Shown here: positions 12,348 through 23,300 of the stretch, piece after piece
Layout of the letters: each line of letters begins with the position of its first letter
Position numbering within the stretch: the first letter of the stretch is position 1
Assembly (NCBI GenBank): GCA_041392845.1
Contig: JAWKLG010000011.1
Span: 127,475 to 191,474, forward strand
DNA length: 64,000 nucleotides
Direction: 5' to 3'
Origin: JAGQWW01 sp041392845
Lineage (GTDB): Bacteria; Bacteroidota; Bacteroidia; Chitinophagales; Saprospiraceae
The notes under the pieces: model-generated
Databases searched by the model: none
The model's input: only the letters and a program-made list of their open reading frames with translations
What the model was told of the DNA's origin: nothing
Program-made: the position numbers and the translations under genes

Positions 12348-14786
12348 GCCGTTTCCGTTCACATCTTCCCATACAAAGTCTCCAATCTTGGTATTCGCGG
12401 TGATGATACCCGCGTCAAAATCAGGATAATTTTCTCCTGAGGTGATGATTTCATTGATCGTCATTCCATTGGCCTGATCAGCGTCTGAATCTACCGTATC
12501 ATCCGCTCCTTCATCTGTGTAGGTGAAGCTGTAGCCGGTTGGAAGGTCGAAGGTTACTTTATAAGAACCTGGTACCAAACCATCAAAGAAGTAGATTCCT
12601 GATGCATTGGTAGTGGTAGTTCTGTTTACAATGGTTCCGTTTCCGGTTGTTCCATCAAGGGTAACAGTAATGTTGCCAACGCCCGGCTCACCTCCGTCTT
12701 GAAGGCCATTTCCGTTTAAGTCTTCCCATACGAAATTACCAAGGGTGGCTGGCTGATAATAGCCTGCATCAAAGTCCTGGTAGTATTGTCCACTTATCAA
12801 AACAGTGGTAGCAGTCATTCCATAATTCGGTGAGAATGGATCTGATTCCGGATCTGAATCAATTGTATCATCTGCTCCTTGATTCTGGTAAGAATTGGTG
12901 TAACCTACCGGAGTGATGAAGGTTGTTTTATAGGTTCCTGGGAACAGATTTCCAAACATATACATACCACTTCCATCGGTGGTAGTAGTCAAATCAACTG
13001 GAGTTCCATTTCCGGTTGTTCCGGTCAAGCGAACAGTTACATCTTCGATGCCCGGTTCTCCTGCATCCTGGATGCCGTTTCCGTTGGTGTCATCCCATAC
13101 AAAGTCGCCAATCTTGGTGTTGGCAGTATTGATGATACCCGCGTCAAAGTCAGGATAGTTTTCTCCTGAGGTGATGATTTCGTTGATCGTCATTCCATTG
13201 GCCTGATCTGCGTCTGAATCTACCGTATCATCCGCTCCTTCATCTGTGTAAGTGAAAGAGTAGCCGGTTGGAAGATCGAAGGTTACTTTATAAGAACCCG
13301 GTACCAAACCATCAAAGAAATAAATTCCTGATGCATTGGTAGTGGTAGTTCTGTTTACTACCGCTCCGTTTCCGGTTGTTCCGTCAAGGGTAACGGTAAT
13401 GTTACCTACTCCCGGCTCTCCTCCGTCTTGAAGACCGTTTCCATTCAGGTCTTCCCAAACGAAATTACCCAGTGTGGCTGGCTGATAATAACCTGCGTCA
13501 AAGTCCTGGTAGTATTGTCCACTTACCAATACGGTAGTTGCCGTCATTCCATAATTTGGTGAGAATGGATCAGCGTCAGGATCTGAATCCAAGGCATCAT
13601 TTCCACCTTCATTTTGATATGAATTGGTATATCCGACCGGAGTGATGAAAGTTGTTTTATAAGTACCTGGGAATAGATTGCCAAACATATACATTCCACT
13701 ACCGTCGGTGGTAGTAGTCAAATCAACAGCAGTTCCATTTCCAGTCGTTCCTGTCAAGCGAACGGTTACATCTTCTATGCCTGGCTCTCCGGCATCCTGG
13801 ATTCCGTTGCCGTTGGTGTCTTCCCATACGAAGTCACCAATCTTGGTATTGGCTGTATTGATCATACCGGCATCGTAGGTGTCGTTGTATTCACCTGATA
13901 CCAGTACTTCGTTTATCGTCATTCCATTGGTCTGATTCGCATCTGAATCTACAGTGTCATCTGCTCCTTCATCCAAATAAGTGAAAGAGTAACCCGTTGG
14001 AGTGGTAAAGGTCAGTTTGTAGGTTCCTGGGAACAGGTTGCCAAACATGTACATTCCACTTCCATCGGTAGTAGTCGTCAAATCTATCGGTGTTCCATTT
14101 CCGGTATTACCTGTTAATTGAACGGTTACATCTTCCAAACCTGGTTCGCCTGCATCCTGAATACCGTTACCATTTACATCTTCCCATACAAAATCTCCAA
14201 TCTTGGTATTCGCTGTATTGATCATACCCGCATCATAGGTGTCATTGTACTCACCTGATTCCAGTACTTCGTTTATCGTCATTCCATTGGTCTGATTCGC
14301 ATCTGAATCTGCGGTATCGTCTGCTCCTTCATCCAAATAAGTGAATGAGTAACCCGTTGGAGTCGTAAAGGTCAGTTTGTAGGTTCCTGGGAACAAATTA
14401 CCAAACATGTACATTCCACTGCCATCCGTAGTGGTCGTCAAATCAACCGGGGTTCCGTTTCCGGTATTACCCGTCAATTGAACCGTTACATCTTCCAAGC
14501 CTGGTTCGCCGGCATCCTGAATACCATTTCCATTCACATCTTCCCATACAAAATCTCCAATTTTGGTATTGGCGGTGTTGATCATACCGGCATCGTAAGT
14601 GTCATTGTATTCACCTGATACCAGTACTTCGTTTATCGTCATTCCATTGGTCTGATTCGCATCTGAATCTGCAGTATCGTCTGCTCCTTCATCCAAATAA
14701 GTGAATGAGTAACCCTGTTGGAGTTGTGAATGTCGGCTTGTAGGTTCCTGGGAACAGATTACCAAACATATACATTCCGCTGCCAT
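12312..14786 (-). CDS. Giant adhesin-like protein, fourth frame segment (SdrD_B-like domains)
   Basis: Fourth stretch of the same protein, with seven SdrD_B-like domains. Types alternate: several IGDFVWEDVNGNGIQ units, then ATLGNFVWEDLNGNGLQ units interleaved with IGDFVWEDTNGNGIQ units, giving a higher-order period of about 720 bp. DNA identity between copies is very high. The frame ends near 12347, where a base is missing: plus strand gcatcctgatgccg against gcatcctggatgccg in the sisters, so NGNGIQDAGEPG becomes NGNGIRMQENQ. The first residues (MAAECICLVICSQ) are an out-of-frame reading of the previous repeat, so the annotated start is artificial. Confidence 0.85.
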   Translation of the reverse strand: MAAECICLVICSQEPTSRHSQLQQGYSFTYLDEGADDTADSDANQTNGMTINEVLVSGEYNDTYDAGMINTANTKIGDFVWEDVNGNGIQDAGEPGLEDVTVQLTGNTGNGTPVDLTTTTDGSGMYMFGNLFPGTYKLTFTTPTGYSFTYLDEGADDTADSDANQTNGMTINEVLESGEYNDTYDAGMINTANTKIGDFVWEDVNGNGIQDAGEPGLEDVTVQLTGNTGNGTPIDLTTTTDGSGMYMFGNLFPGTYKLTFTTPTGYSFTYLDEGADDTVDSDANQTNGMTINEVLVSGEYNDTYDAGMINTANTKIGDFVWEDTNGNGIQDAGEPGIEDVTVRLTGTTGNGTAVDLTTTTDGSGMYMFGNLFPGTYKTTFITPVGYTNSYQNEGGNDALDSDPDADPFSPNYGMTATTVLVSGQYYQDFDAGYYQPATLGNFVWEDLNGNGLQDGGEPGVGNITVTLDGTTGNGAVVNRTTTTNASGIYFFDGLVPGSYKVTFDLPTGYSFTYTDEGADDTVDSDADQANGMTINEIITSGENYPDFDAGIINTANTKIGDFVWDDTNGNGIQDAGEPGIEDVTVRLTGTTGNGTPVDLTTTTDGSGMYMFGNLFPGTYKTTFITPVGYTNSYQNQGADDTIDSDPESDPFSPNYGMTATTVLISGQYYQDFDAGYYQPATLGNFVWEDLNGNGLQDGGEPGVGNITVTLDGTTGNGTIVNRTTTTNASGIYFFDGLVPGSYKVTFDLPTGYSFTYTDEGADDTVDSDADQANGMTINEIITSGENYPDFDAGIITANTKIGDFVWEDVNGNGIRMQENQAWKM

Positions 14787-15879
14787 CCGTAGTAGTTGTC
14801 AAATCAACAGGCGTTCCGTTTCCGGTGTTACCCGTTAATTGAACCGTTATATCTTCCAAGCCTGGTTCGCCTGCATCCTGAATACCATTTCCATTCACAT
14901 CTTCCCATACAAAATCGCCAATCTTGGTATTTGCATGTGTTGATGATACCGAAGCATCGTAGGTATCATTGTACTCACCCGATACCAATACTTCGTTTAT
15001 TGTCATTCCAGTCGAACGATTTGCATCGGAATCGATTGAATCGTCAGAACCCTGATTTCTATAGGTGAAGCTATAACCGGTTAAGGTTGTGAATGTCAGC
15101 TTGTAGGTTCCTGGGAACAGATTTCCGAACATGTACATTCCACTGCCATCAGTGGTGGTAGTCAAATCAACCGGAGTTCCGTTTCCGGTGTTACCCGTCA
15201 ATTGAACTGTCACATCTTCCAAACCTGGTTCACCTGCATCTTGAATACCGTTTCCATTCACATCTTCCCAAACAAAATCGCCAATCTTGGTATTTGCAGT
15301 GTTGATGATACCCGCGTCAAAATCAGGATAATTTTCTCCTGAGGTGATGATTTCGTTGATCGTCATTCCATTAGCCTGATCTGCATCTGAATCGATGGTA
15401 TCATCAGCTCCTTCATCGGAATAAGTGAAGCTGTAACCCGTTGGAAGGTCGAAGGTTACTTTATAAGAACCCGGTACCAAACCATCAAAGAAATAAATTC
15501 CTGATGCATTGGTAGTGGTAGTTCTGTTTACAATGGTTCCGTTTCCGGTTGTTCCATCAAGGGTAACAGTTATGTTCCCAACTCCTGGTTCTCCTCCGTC
15601 TTGAAGGCCATTTCCGTTCAGGTCTTCCCATACAAAATTTCCAAGGGTGGCTGGCTGATAATAACCCGCATCAAAATCCTGGTAGTATTGTCCACTTACA
15701 AGTGTGGTATTTGCAGTTAATCCATAATTCGCACTTCCAGAGTTTGTATTAGCATCAGAATCAAGAGCATCATCTGTTCCTTGGTTTCTATAGGTATTAT
15801 TATAACCTATCGGAGTAATAAATCTTACCCTGTAAATCCCTGGTATCAGATTTCCAAACATATACATTCCACTTGCCAT
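14689..15879 (-). CDS. Giant adhesin-like protein, third frame segment (SdrD_B-like domains)
   Basis: Third in-frame stretch of the same protein, between the insertions near 15875 and 14715. Three SdrD_B-like domains are present (one ATLGNFVWED variant, two IGDFVWED type). Near its end TPTGYSFTYLDEG becomes TPTGLLIHLFG because the plus strand reads aaccctgttgg where the sister copies read aacccgttgg. There is no signal peptide and no start context of its own; the ATG is internal to a repeat. It is either part of an intact gene with a sequence error or part of a broken one. Confidence 0.85.
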   Translation of the reverse strand: MASGMYMFGNLIPGIYRVRFITPIGYNNTYRNQGTDDALDSDANTNSGSANYGLTANTTLVSGQYYQDFDAGYYQPATLGNFVWEDLNGNGLQDGGEPGVGNITVTLDGTTGNGTIVNRTTTTNASGIYFFDGLVPGSYKVTFDLPTGYSFTYSDEGADDTIDSDADQANGMTINEIITSGENYPDFDAGIINTANTKIGDFVWEDVNGNGIQDAGEPGLEDVTVQLTGNTGNGTPVDLTTTTDGSGMYMFGNLFPGTYKLTFTTLTGYSFTYRNQGSDDSIDSDANRSTGMTINEVLVSGEYNDTYDASVSSTHANTKIGDFVWEDVNGNGIQDAGEPGLEDITVQLTGNTGNGTPVDLTTTTDGSGMYMFGNLFPGTYKPTFTTPTGLLIHLFG

Positions 15880-17317
15880 CGGTAGTTGTTGTCAAATCAA
15901 CAGCAGTTCCATTCCCGGTTGTTCCAGTTAATTGAACAGATACATCTTCTATACCTGGTTCTCCTGCATCCTGAATACCGTTTCCATTCACATCTTCCCA
16001 TACAAAATCTCCGATCTTGGTATTTGCAGTGTTGATCATACCGGCATCATAGGTATCATTGTACTCACCTGATTCCAGTACTTCGTTTATCGTCATTCCA
16101 TTGGTCTGATTCGCATCTGAATCTGCGGTATCGTCTGCTCCTTCATCCAAATAAGTGAAAGAGTAACCCGTTGGAGTGGTAAAGGTCAGTTTGTACGTTC
16201 CTGGGAACAGGTTGCCAAACATGTACATTCCACTTCCATCGGTGGTAGTAGTCAAATCAACTGGAGTTCCGTTTCCGGTATTACCCGTCAATTGAACCGT
16301 TACATCTTCCAAACCTGGCTCTCCTGCATCCTGAATACCATTTCCATTCACATCTTCCCATACAAAATCTCCAATCTTGGTATTCGCGGTATTGATCATA
16401 CCGGCATCGTAAGTATCATTGTACTCACCTGATACCAGTACTTCGTTTATTGTCATTCCATTGGTCTGATTCGCATCTGAATCTACAGTGTCATCTGCTC
16501 CTTCATCCAAATAAGTGAAAGAGTAACCCGTTGGCGTGGTAAAGGCCAGTTTGTACGTTCCTGGGAACAAATTACCGAACATGTACATTCCACTTCCATC
16601 AGTAGTGGTGGTCAAATCAACCGGCGTTCCGTTTCCGGTATTACCTGTTAATTGAACCGTTACATCCTCTAAACCTGGTTCGCCTGCATCCTGAATACCA
16701 TTTCCATTCACATCTTCCCATACAAAATCTCCAATCTTGGTATTCGCGGTGTTGATGATACCCGCGTCAAAGTCAGGATAGTTTTCTCCTGAGGTGATGA
16801 TTTCATTGATCGTCATTCCATTGGCCTGATCTGCATCTGAGTCGATGGTATCATCTGCTCCTTCATCTGTGTAGGTGAAAGAGTAGCCGGTTGGAAGATC
16901 GAAGGTTACTTTATAAGAACCCGGTACCAAACCATCAAAGAAGTAAATTCCTGATGCATTGGTAGTGGTAGTTCTGTTTACAATGGTTCCATTTCCGGTT
17001 GTTCCATCAAGGGTAACGGTGATGTTCCCAACTCCTGGTTCTCCTCCGTCTTGAAGTCCATTTCCGTTCAGGTCTTCCCAAACGAAATTACCCAGAGTTG
17101 CTGGCTGATAATATCCTGCATCAAAGTCCTGGTAGTATTGTCCACTTACCAATACGGTGGTAGCAGTCATTCCATAATTCGGTGAGAATGGATCACCGTC
17201 AGGATCTGAATCCAAGGCATCATTTCCACCTTCATTTTGATAAGAATTGGTATATCCTACCGGAGTAATGAAAGTTGTTTTATAAGTACCTGGGAATAGA
17301 TTTCCAAACATATACAT
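15800..17317 (-). CDS. Giant adhesin-like protein, second frame segment (SdrD_B-like domains)
   Basis: Continuation of the adhesin in the next frame after the single-base insertion near 17335. It has four SdrD_B-like domains with the calcium-loop signature VNGNGIQDAGEPG. One is the variant unit ATLGNFVWEDLNGNGLQDGG and the others are the IGDFVWEDVNGNGIQDAG type. The apparent ATG start lies inside a domain, so this is not an independent gene. The segment ends near 15875, where an extra base turns TTTTDGSGMYMFGN into TTTTDGKWNVYVWK. All translated domains before the break are intact. Confidence 0.85.
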   Translation of the reverse strand: MYMFGNLFPGTYKTTFITPVGYTNSYQNEGGNDALDSDPDGDPFSPNYGMTATTVLVSGQYYQDFDAGYYQPATLGNFVWEDLNGNGLQDGGEPGVGNITVTLDGTTGNGTIVNRTTTTNASGIYFFDGLVPGSYKVTFDLPTGYSFTYTDEGADDTIDSDADQANGMTINEIITSGENYPDFDAGIINTANTKIGDFVWEDVNGNGIQDAGEPGLEDVTVQLTGNTGNGTPVDLTTTTDGSGMYMFGNLFPGTYKLAFTTPTGYSFTYLDEGADDTVDSDANQTNGMTINEVLVSGEYNDTYDAGMINTANTKIGDFVWEDVNGNGIQDAGEPGLEDVTVQLTGNTGNGTPVDLTTTTDGSGMYMFGNLFPGTYKLTFTTPTGYSFTYLDEGADDTADSDANQTNGMTINEVLESGEYNDTYDAGMINTANTKIGDFVWEDVNGNGIQDAGEPGIEDVSVQLTGTTGNGTAVDLTTTTDGKWNVYVWKSDTRDLQGKIYYSDRL

Positions 17318-20300
17318 TCCACTTCCATCGGTAGTGGTGAGTCAAATCAACTGCTGTTCCGTTTCCGGTTGTTCCGGTCAAGCGAACGGTTACATCTTCG
17401 ATTCCTGGTTCTCCAGCATCCTGAATGCCGTTGCCGTTGGTGTCTTCCCATACGAAGTCACCAATCTTGGTATCAATCAGGTTTACCAAACCCGCATCAT
17501 AAGTTCTATTGTCCTCACCTGATTCGAGGAATTCATTAATCGTCATACCGGTAGACTGATCCGCATCTGAATCTTTAGCATTGTCTGCTCCCTCATCCTG
17601 GTAAGTAAATGCATAGCCTGCCGGAGCCGTAAAAGTAATTTTATAAGTACCCGGTCTCATTCCTCCAAAAAGGTAATATCCGGCACCATCCGTTGTGGTT
17701 GTTATATCAACAGGAGTCTCATTTCCGGTAAATCCGGTCAAACGAACGGTTACATCTTCAATTCCTGGCTCTCCTGCATCCTGAATACCATTTCCATTCA
17801 AATCTTCCCAAACATAATCACCAATCTGAGTACTGGAAATATTGATCAAACCAGCATCAAAATCCTGATAATTTTCACCTGAAGTAATAATTTCATTGGC
17901 AGTCATTCCATTTGCCTGGTCTGCATCAGAATCCAATGCATCATCTACCCCTTCATTTTGATAGCTGAAAGTGAAACCTGCTGGTAAAGTGAAGGTAGTT
18001 TTATAGGTTCCGGGTACAAGTCCATCAAAGAAGTAAATACCTGAACCATTGGTAGTGGTAGTCAAATTAACTGCCGTTCCATTACCGGTTGTACCTGTCA
18101 ATGTTACAGTTACACCACCAACTCCTGGTTCCCCACCATTTTGAATACCATCTCCATTTAAATCATTCCAAACAAAATTACCAATGGTCGCAGGTTTGTA
18201 ATAGCCAGCATCAAAATCCTGATAGTTTTGCCCACTCACGATGGTAGTATTAGGAGTTAAGCCATAATTTACGTTTGCAGGATTAGCCACTGGATCCGAA
18301 TCAAGGGCATCATCTGCTCCTTGATTTCTATAGGTATTTACATATCCACCAGGAGTGATAAACCTAACCCTGTAAGTACCTGGAGGCAAGTTTGAAAACA
18401 TGTACATTCCATTTGCATCTGTTGTCGCTGTGCTGCTAATAGCGTCGCCGTCACTTGCATTTCCAGTCAACTGAACTTCCACGCCTTCAATACCAGGCTC
18501 TCCTGCATCTTGAATACCATTTCCATTTAAATCTTCCCAGGCAAAGTTTCCAATTTTTGCATCACAATCATCGATAGAATAATCTGAGCCGGTCATATCC
18601 AATGCTCCACAAAGACTTCCTCCTCCGGATTGGAAATATGCATTCAATTGTGCTAGGGTGGTACTTCCCAAACTTATATTTGAAATATTAAAATAATTGG
18701 AATTTGAAGGATTGCTGGCATAAACCAGGGTAACAATTTTATAACTTCCTTCCAGCCCGGCTGTAAAGCTTGGGCTACTGTTATTGAGCTGTTCCAGAAT
18801 ATAATTTCCACCATTCAATCTGGCCAATAAATAGGCAGTACTGTATCCTGCCGGCACCACTGATCCACCATGAGTTGCACTTATCTGACCATTTCCAGCC
18901 GGAGCAAGACATACCAGTGGATCTGAAGCTGATAAATTACCCGCATCAACAGCAGAAAGGTCAACAGTGATTACCTGAGACCTTGAGCTGGTATTTCCAC
19001 AATTATCTGTTGCGGTCCAGGTGCGTATTACCTGATAATTACAGCCCTGACCATTTACCTGATTATAAACAATGGTCACATCATTATCGCAATTATCAGA
19101 AGCAGTAACTCCACCTACCCCGATAACCGGAGGAGTTGGAAGCGGATAACCAGTTATGGTTGTATTGGAAGGTATTCCACTCAATACCGGAGCCTGCGTA
19201 TCCACTACTGTAATGACCTGGCTTCTTGTAGATTGATTTCCACAAGCATCACTGGCTATCCAGGTACGGGTTAAGGTATAATTATTATAATTACAATTAT
19301 TTGGATTAGTACCTCTGGTACTTGTTTCATTAAACGAAATAGAAGTACTTCCGCCACAATTATCAGTTGCGGTTGGATTGGCAGGAGCGGGGATATTGCT
19401 ACATTCAACTGTGGTATTCGCAGGCACACCCGACAATACCGGAGCAACATTATCTGTAACTGTTATATCCTGGCTTCTGGTAACCGTATTTCCACAATCG
19501 TCTTCTGCTGTCCATGTCCTTCTCACAACATAACTGTTTGGACAGAAAGTAGTAATGACTTGCTCAGACATTGAAACACTTACACTACCATCACATAAGT
19601 CATTTGCAGTTACATTCGGAGCTGGAGGCAAAGAACAAGTCACAGTTTGATCTACTGGCACCCCAATTAATTCAGGCGCAATCGGATCCAAAAGAACCAC
19701 TTGTTGAATACATGAAGCAGTTGTAAAAGAACCGGTTGCAGTCCATGTTCTTGTCAACACTTTTGGACAAGCTCCCGAAACGATATCTGAATAAGTAACA
19801 GTGAAGTTTTCGTTGGCACAATTGATATAAGGACTTCCCAGAGTAGCTGGAGATCTATCATCATGACAATTGATGGTCAAACATGGTGGACAAGTCATAA
19901 CCGGAGTCCCAGGATGAGGAGGCTCTACGCCTGTACCACATCCACCTTCTGCATTGATATCTCCGGATCCATTTACGCCCTGTCCGTTAATCACACCACT
20001 ATACATAAACCAACCGGAAATACCCGGCAATTCATTTTTAGCATTGGCAGCTTCTCCAACCTGGACACCGTAAGTGTAATCTGCAGGTTTATGCTGTAAT
20101 TGAATGGTACCTGACAAACAGCCAAAGCCGGTTAGATAACTATTGGAATTGTCCATTTCATAATAATCCCAATTTTGATATTTAGTCCCAACTACAGCCG
20201 GTACTCCTTTCCAGTCTCTACCCAGAGCAGACCACTGAGTCCAATTTCTTCTGTTTTCTAATTCAATATGCACATCAAATCCACAGGTAGGATCAGATAG

Positions 20301-23300
20301 ACTTACAATTTTACCGGTTAGCAATGCTCTTCCTCCTGGTAAAATTGTAAGAGTACCCTGATCTGAATCGAAGTCATATCGAACATTATTTACATCCGGA
20401 ATACCTGGAAGCCAGAAGGCTCTGTGTCCGGCCGGATCTTCATATCCGGTTACTACACATTCCGTTACCTGACAGGTTTCCGCACTATTGTTGCCCGAGA
20501 AGGAAGTCGCATTTAATCTAACGGGTCCTACCTTATTGGATTGGCATCCCCCGGCATCTGTCAGGTAAATATTATAATAAATACCAGCCTGAAGTCCTGT
20601 TATAATGACAGGGCCACTGTTAAAGGGTCCGGCGGTATAATCATTTCCAGCATAGGAATAATGAACTGTCAATGGAAAATCAGTACCACATGTCAAACAA
20701 ACATCAACCAGAATTTCTCCATCCAGGTCTGTACAAGTGGCCTCTTTATTTACCGTTGCTGAGATGATACCACATTGGGTATTTACACAAGTCTTTACTA
20801 AAAATGGATCTGTAGCTGTAGCTGAACAAAAACCATTAGAAACAGTTAGACTCACATTCACCACACCTTCCGTTGGCCATGTTACATAATGTGGCCCGGG
20901 GCCGGTAGCAGTCGAAGGACTGGCAGTAGGCCCAAAGTTCCATGTATAAGTAAACCCGGATCCGAAATCTTCTGTTTGAAAAATAGATGGATTATCAGCA
21001 CAAAGTCCTCCCGGATCATCAATGACCGGAACATCCGGCCTACAATCTGAATCATCACAGTCTGTGAATCCGTCGTTATCATCATCCAATCCATTTCCAC
21101 AAATTTCTACACATCCTGTAACATTTACAGTTGCTGTTGCACTTTTGCTACAACCTCTATGATTGGTAACTGTAACTGAATAGGTCGTATTTTCAGTCAA
21201 AGGACCGGTAGAAATAGCATTGGAAGTTGCACCCGTATTCCACTGATAATACAATACCCCATTTTCATCACAATCCCAACTCAATGCATCTATATAAAAT
21301 GGATTACCTCCTTCATCGGTTATTTTCACATACCTGGAAGCTTTTGGCATTATAAAACAGAAGCTTTCATAATCGGTATTATCCAAAGTAAAAGAAGTGA
21401 TCAAATCATAGGCACCGGTTGCAGGTACTCCACTGGTCAACAACCAAACATTCAGTCTTGAAGGACTGGAGCTATTTTCTGATTTCGCACTAAAACAGAT
21501 ATTAGACCCTACAGGCATCACCTGACCAAAATCCCAAACCACACGCGTATAGATTCCTGAAGTTCCGGCATAAAAATAAGTTCCAACATTGTCCGCCATA
21601 TTGATGGAGGCATTCTGATTGGTGATCCTCCCAGTATAATGTGCAACAGAAGACGGATTCACATCACAATCCAAAGCTCCATTAACCAAAGCTTTCAAAT
21701 TGGTGGATTCTCCGCAGGAAATATCTAAATCTCCATCAATCTCTAGTGAAGCAGGAGTACAATACGGATCGTCACAATCCACAAGTCCATCTCCGTCATC
21801 ATCCAATCCATTTCCGCATATCTCGGTACATTCCGTATCTACCATTACAGATCCAGCCACTACATAGGATTGGCCATTGACCGTGTGACCATTTTTCCAA
21901 TTTCTTGTATCAATAGTCAGTGTAACCATATTTGCAGAACCCGGCACCTCTGAAAGTGTCAGATTGACGATGTCCAAACAACAAGCCCCATAAGCAGTAT
22001 TGGGGCCATATAAAAACCTTTGAGTACTAACTCCGCCCGCTTCTGCTTGGATCAATAAATACCTTCCATCTGCCGTTAGTTCTGAAATCGGAACGGTAAT
22101 ATTCATATTTCGAGGAGCAGAAGCTGTAGGTACAGGAATAGTTATGGTTTGAATATTATTGTAACCACTTTTTTCAGTCAAAATTCCGGATTGCTTCATG
22201 CTCATGACATTATTTCTAAAAGCATAAACCAAAACAGACTGTAAACTACAATTTGAAGGAGCATTGTTAAACGAAACACTTGACACCCCTACCGGAATTC
22301 TTCCTCTGTAAACATATACTGATGAAGAACCTCCCGATACCGGAACCTCTGGCAAATTGTAGGTATTTCCACCAGCTGTGACATTCAAGCTTGAGCCAGG
22401 TTTTGTTCCTTTATAAACTATCTCTACAATTTCCTGATATAAATTGGAAGGATTAGGTATGCTAATCGTTGTATTTGACTGGCATTGTCGACCTGCTCCA
22501 TATATATCCACCTTTCTATTATCATTACAATCAAAAGACCAGTTATTACCTGCATTGCAATCTACCTTTCTGAGCGTAACTCCATCTATACTCACCCCTG
22601 CATCTGCGCTTGCATTGGTAAAAAATATTTGACGGATTGGGTCGGAACTATCATAGGTAAACCTAACAGAATACTGACCCCAATTCTGATTGGTCCAATT
22701 GTTACTTTTGTCTAGTTGAAAAGTATTGGTTTCAATAAAAGCACCTGATTGCGTTAAAAATTCCATTTTTATAGCCCCATCCTGCTGAGGAGAATTGGCT
22801 CCGGTTGGATAACCGTTTGCGTCCAATACTTCTGTCCAGGGAGAGGCATAAAAACATAAAACATATTCAACACCATGCTCAAGGCCAAGGGTTAATCCAA
22901 TATTATCTTTTGTTCTATAACAATCATTTAAAGCCGGTAACCAAACAAAGTAATTCCCATCGGGATTATTTACCCTGTTCACTACATCGTTGATAAAATA
23001 CATCCTGGGTGTAGCAAGGGCAGGTTGCCATTCAGTTAGCACATTTGTGCTTGAATTGGTAAGGTCTCTTGCATTATTACCTCTGAAATTAACCGGGAAA
23101 GTAGTAGTAGGATCAAAGGTTTCATATCCACCATTTGTAAAAAGGGTATTCCCACAACCACAATCGACTGGTCCACCCGAAAAATCGGCTTCCAAAGGAT
23201 AATAATGAACCTCTCCTGATACATGGGTATAGTTGTTTACCGCTATCTGCCCGTTTAAATTTCCCGTATTTCCTTTGATCAAATTTGCTTGTGGAGCAAG

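Larger units (their letters stand above)
11690..18560 (-). repeat. Array of 19 SdrD_B-like domain repeats, about 360 bp each
   Basis: Counting the VWED.NGNGIQDAGEPG signature through all frame segments gives 19 units: 4 in the N-terminal segment, 4, 3 and 7 in the middle ones, 1 in the last. Each has a calcium-binding loop type NGNG, a TTTTD(G/A)SG turn, PGTYK, and a D-S-D acidic patch. Two subtypes alternate in the middle (GDFVWED and GNFVWEDLNGNGLQDGG). Copies between 12300 and 17300 are nearly identical in DNA, while the outermost units at 11950 and 18200-18550 are clearly diverged. Confidence 0.9.

Noticed and set aside
12312..17317. Three separate genes on the minus strand
   Set aside because: Their apparent starts lie inside repeat domains and each continues the previous one after a single-base change, so they are fragments of one gene.
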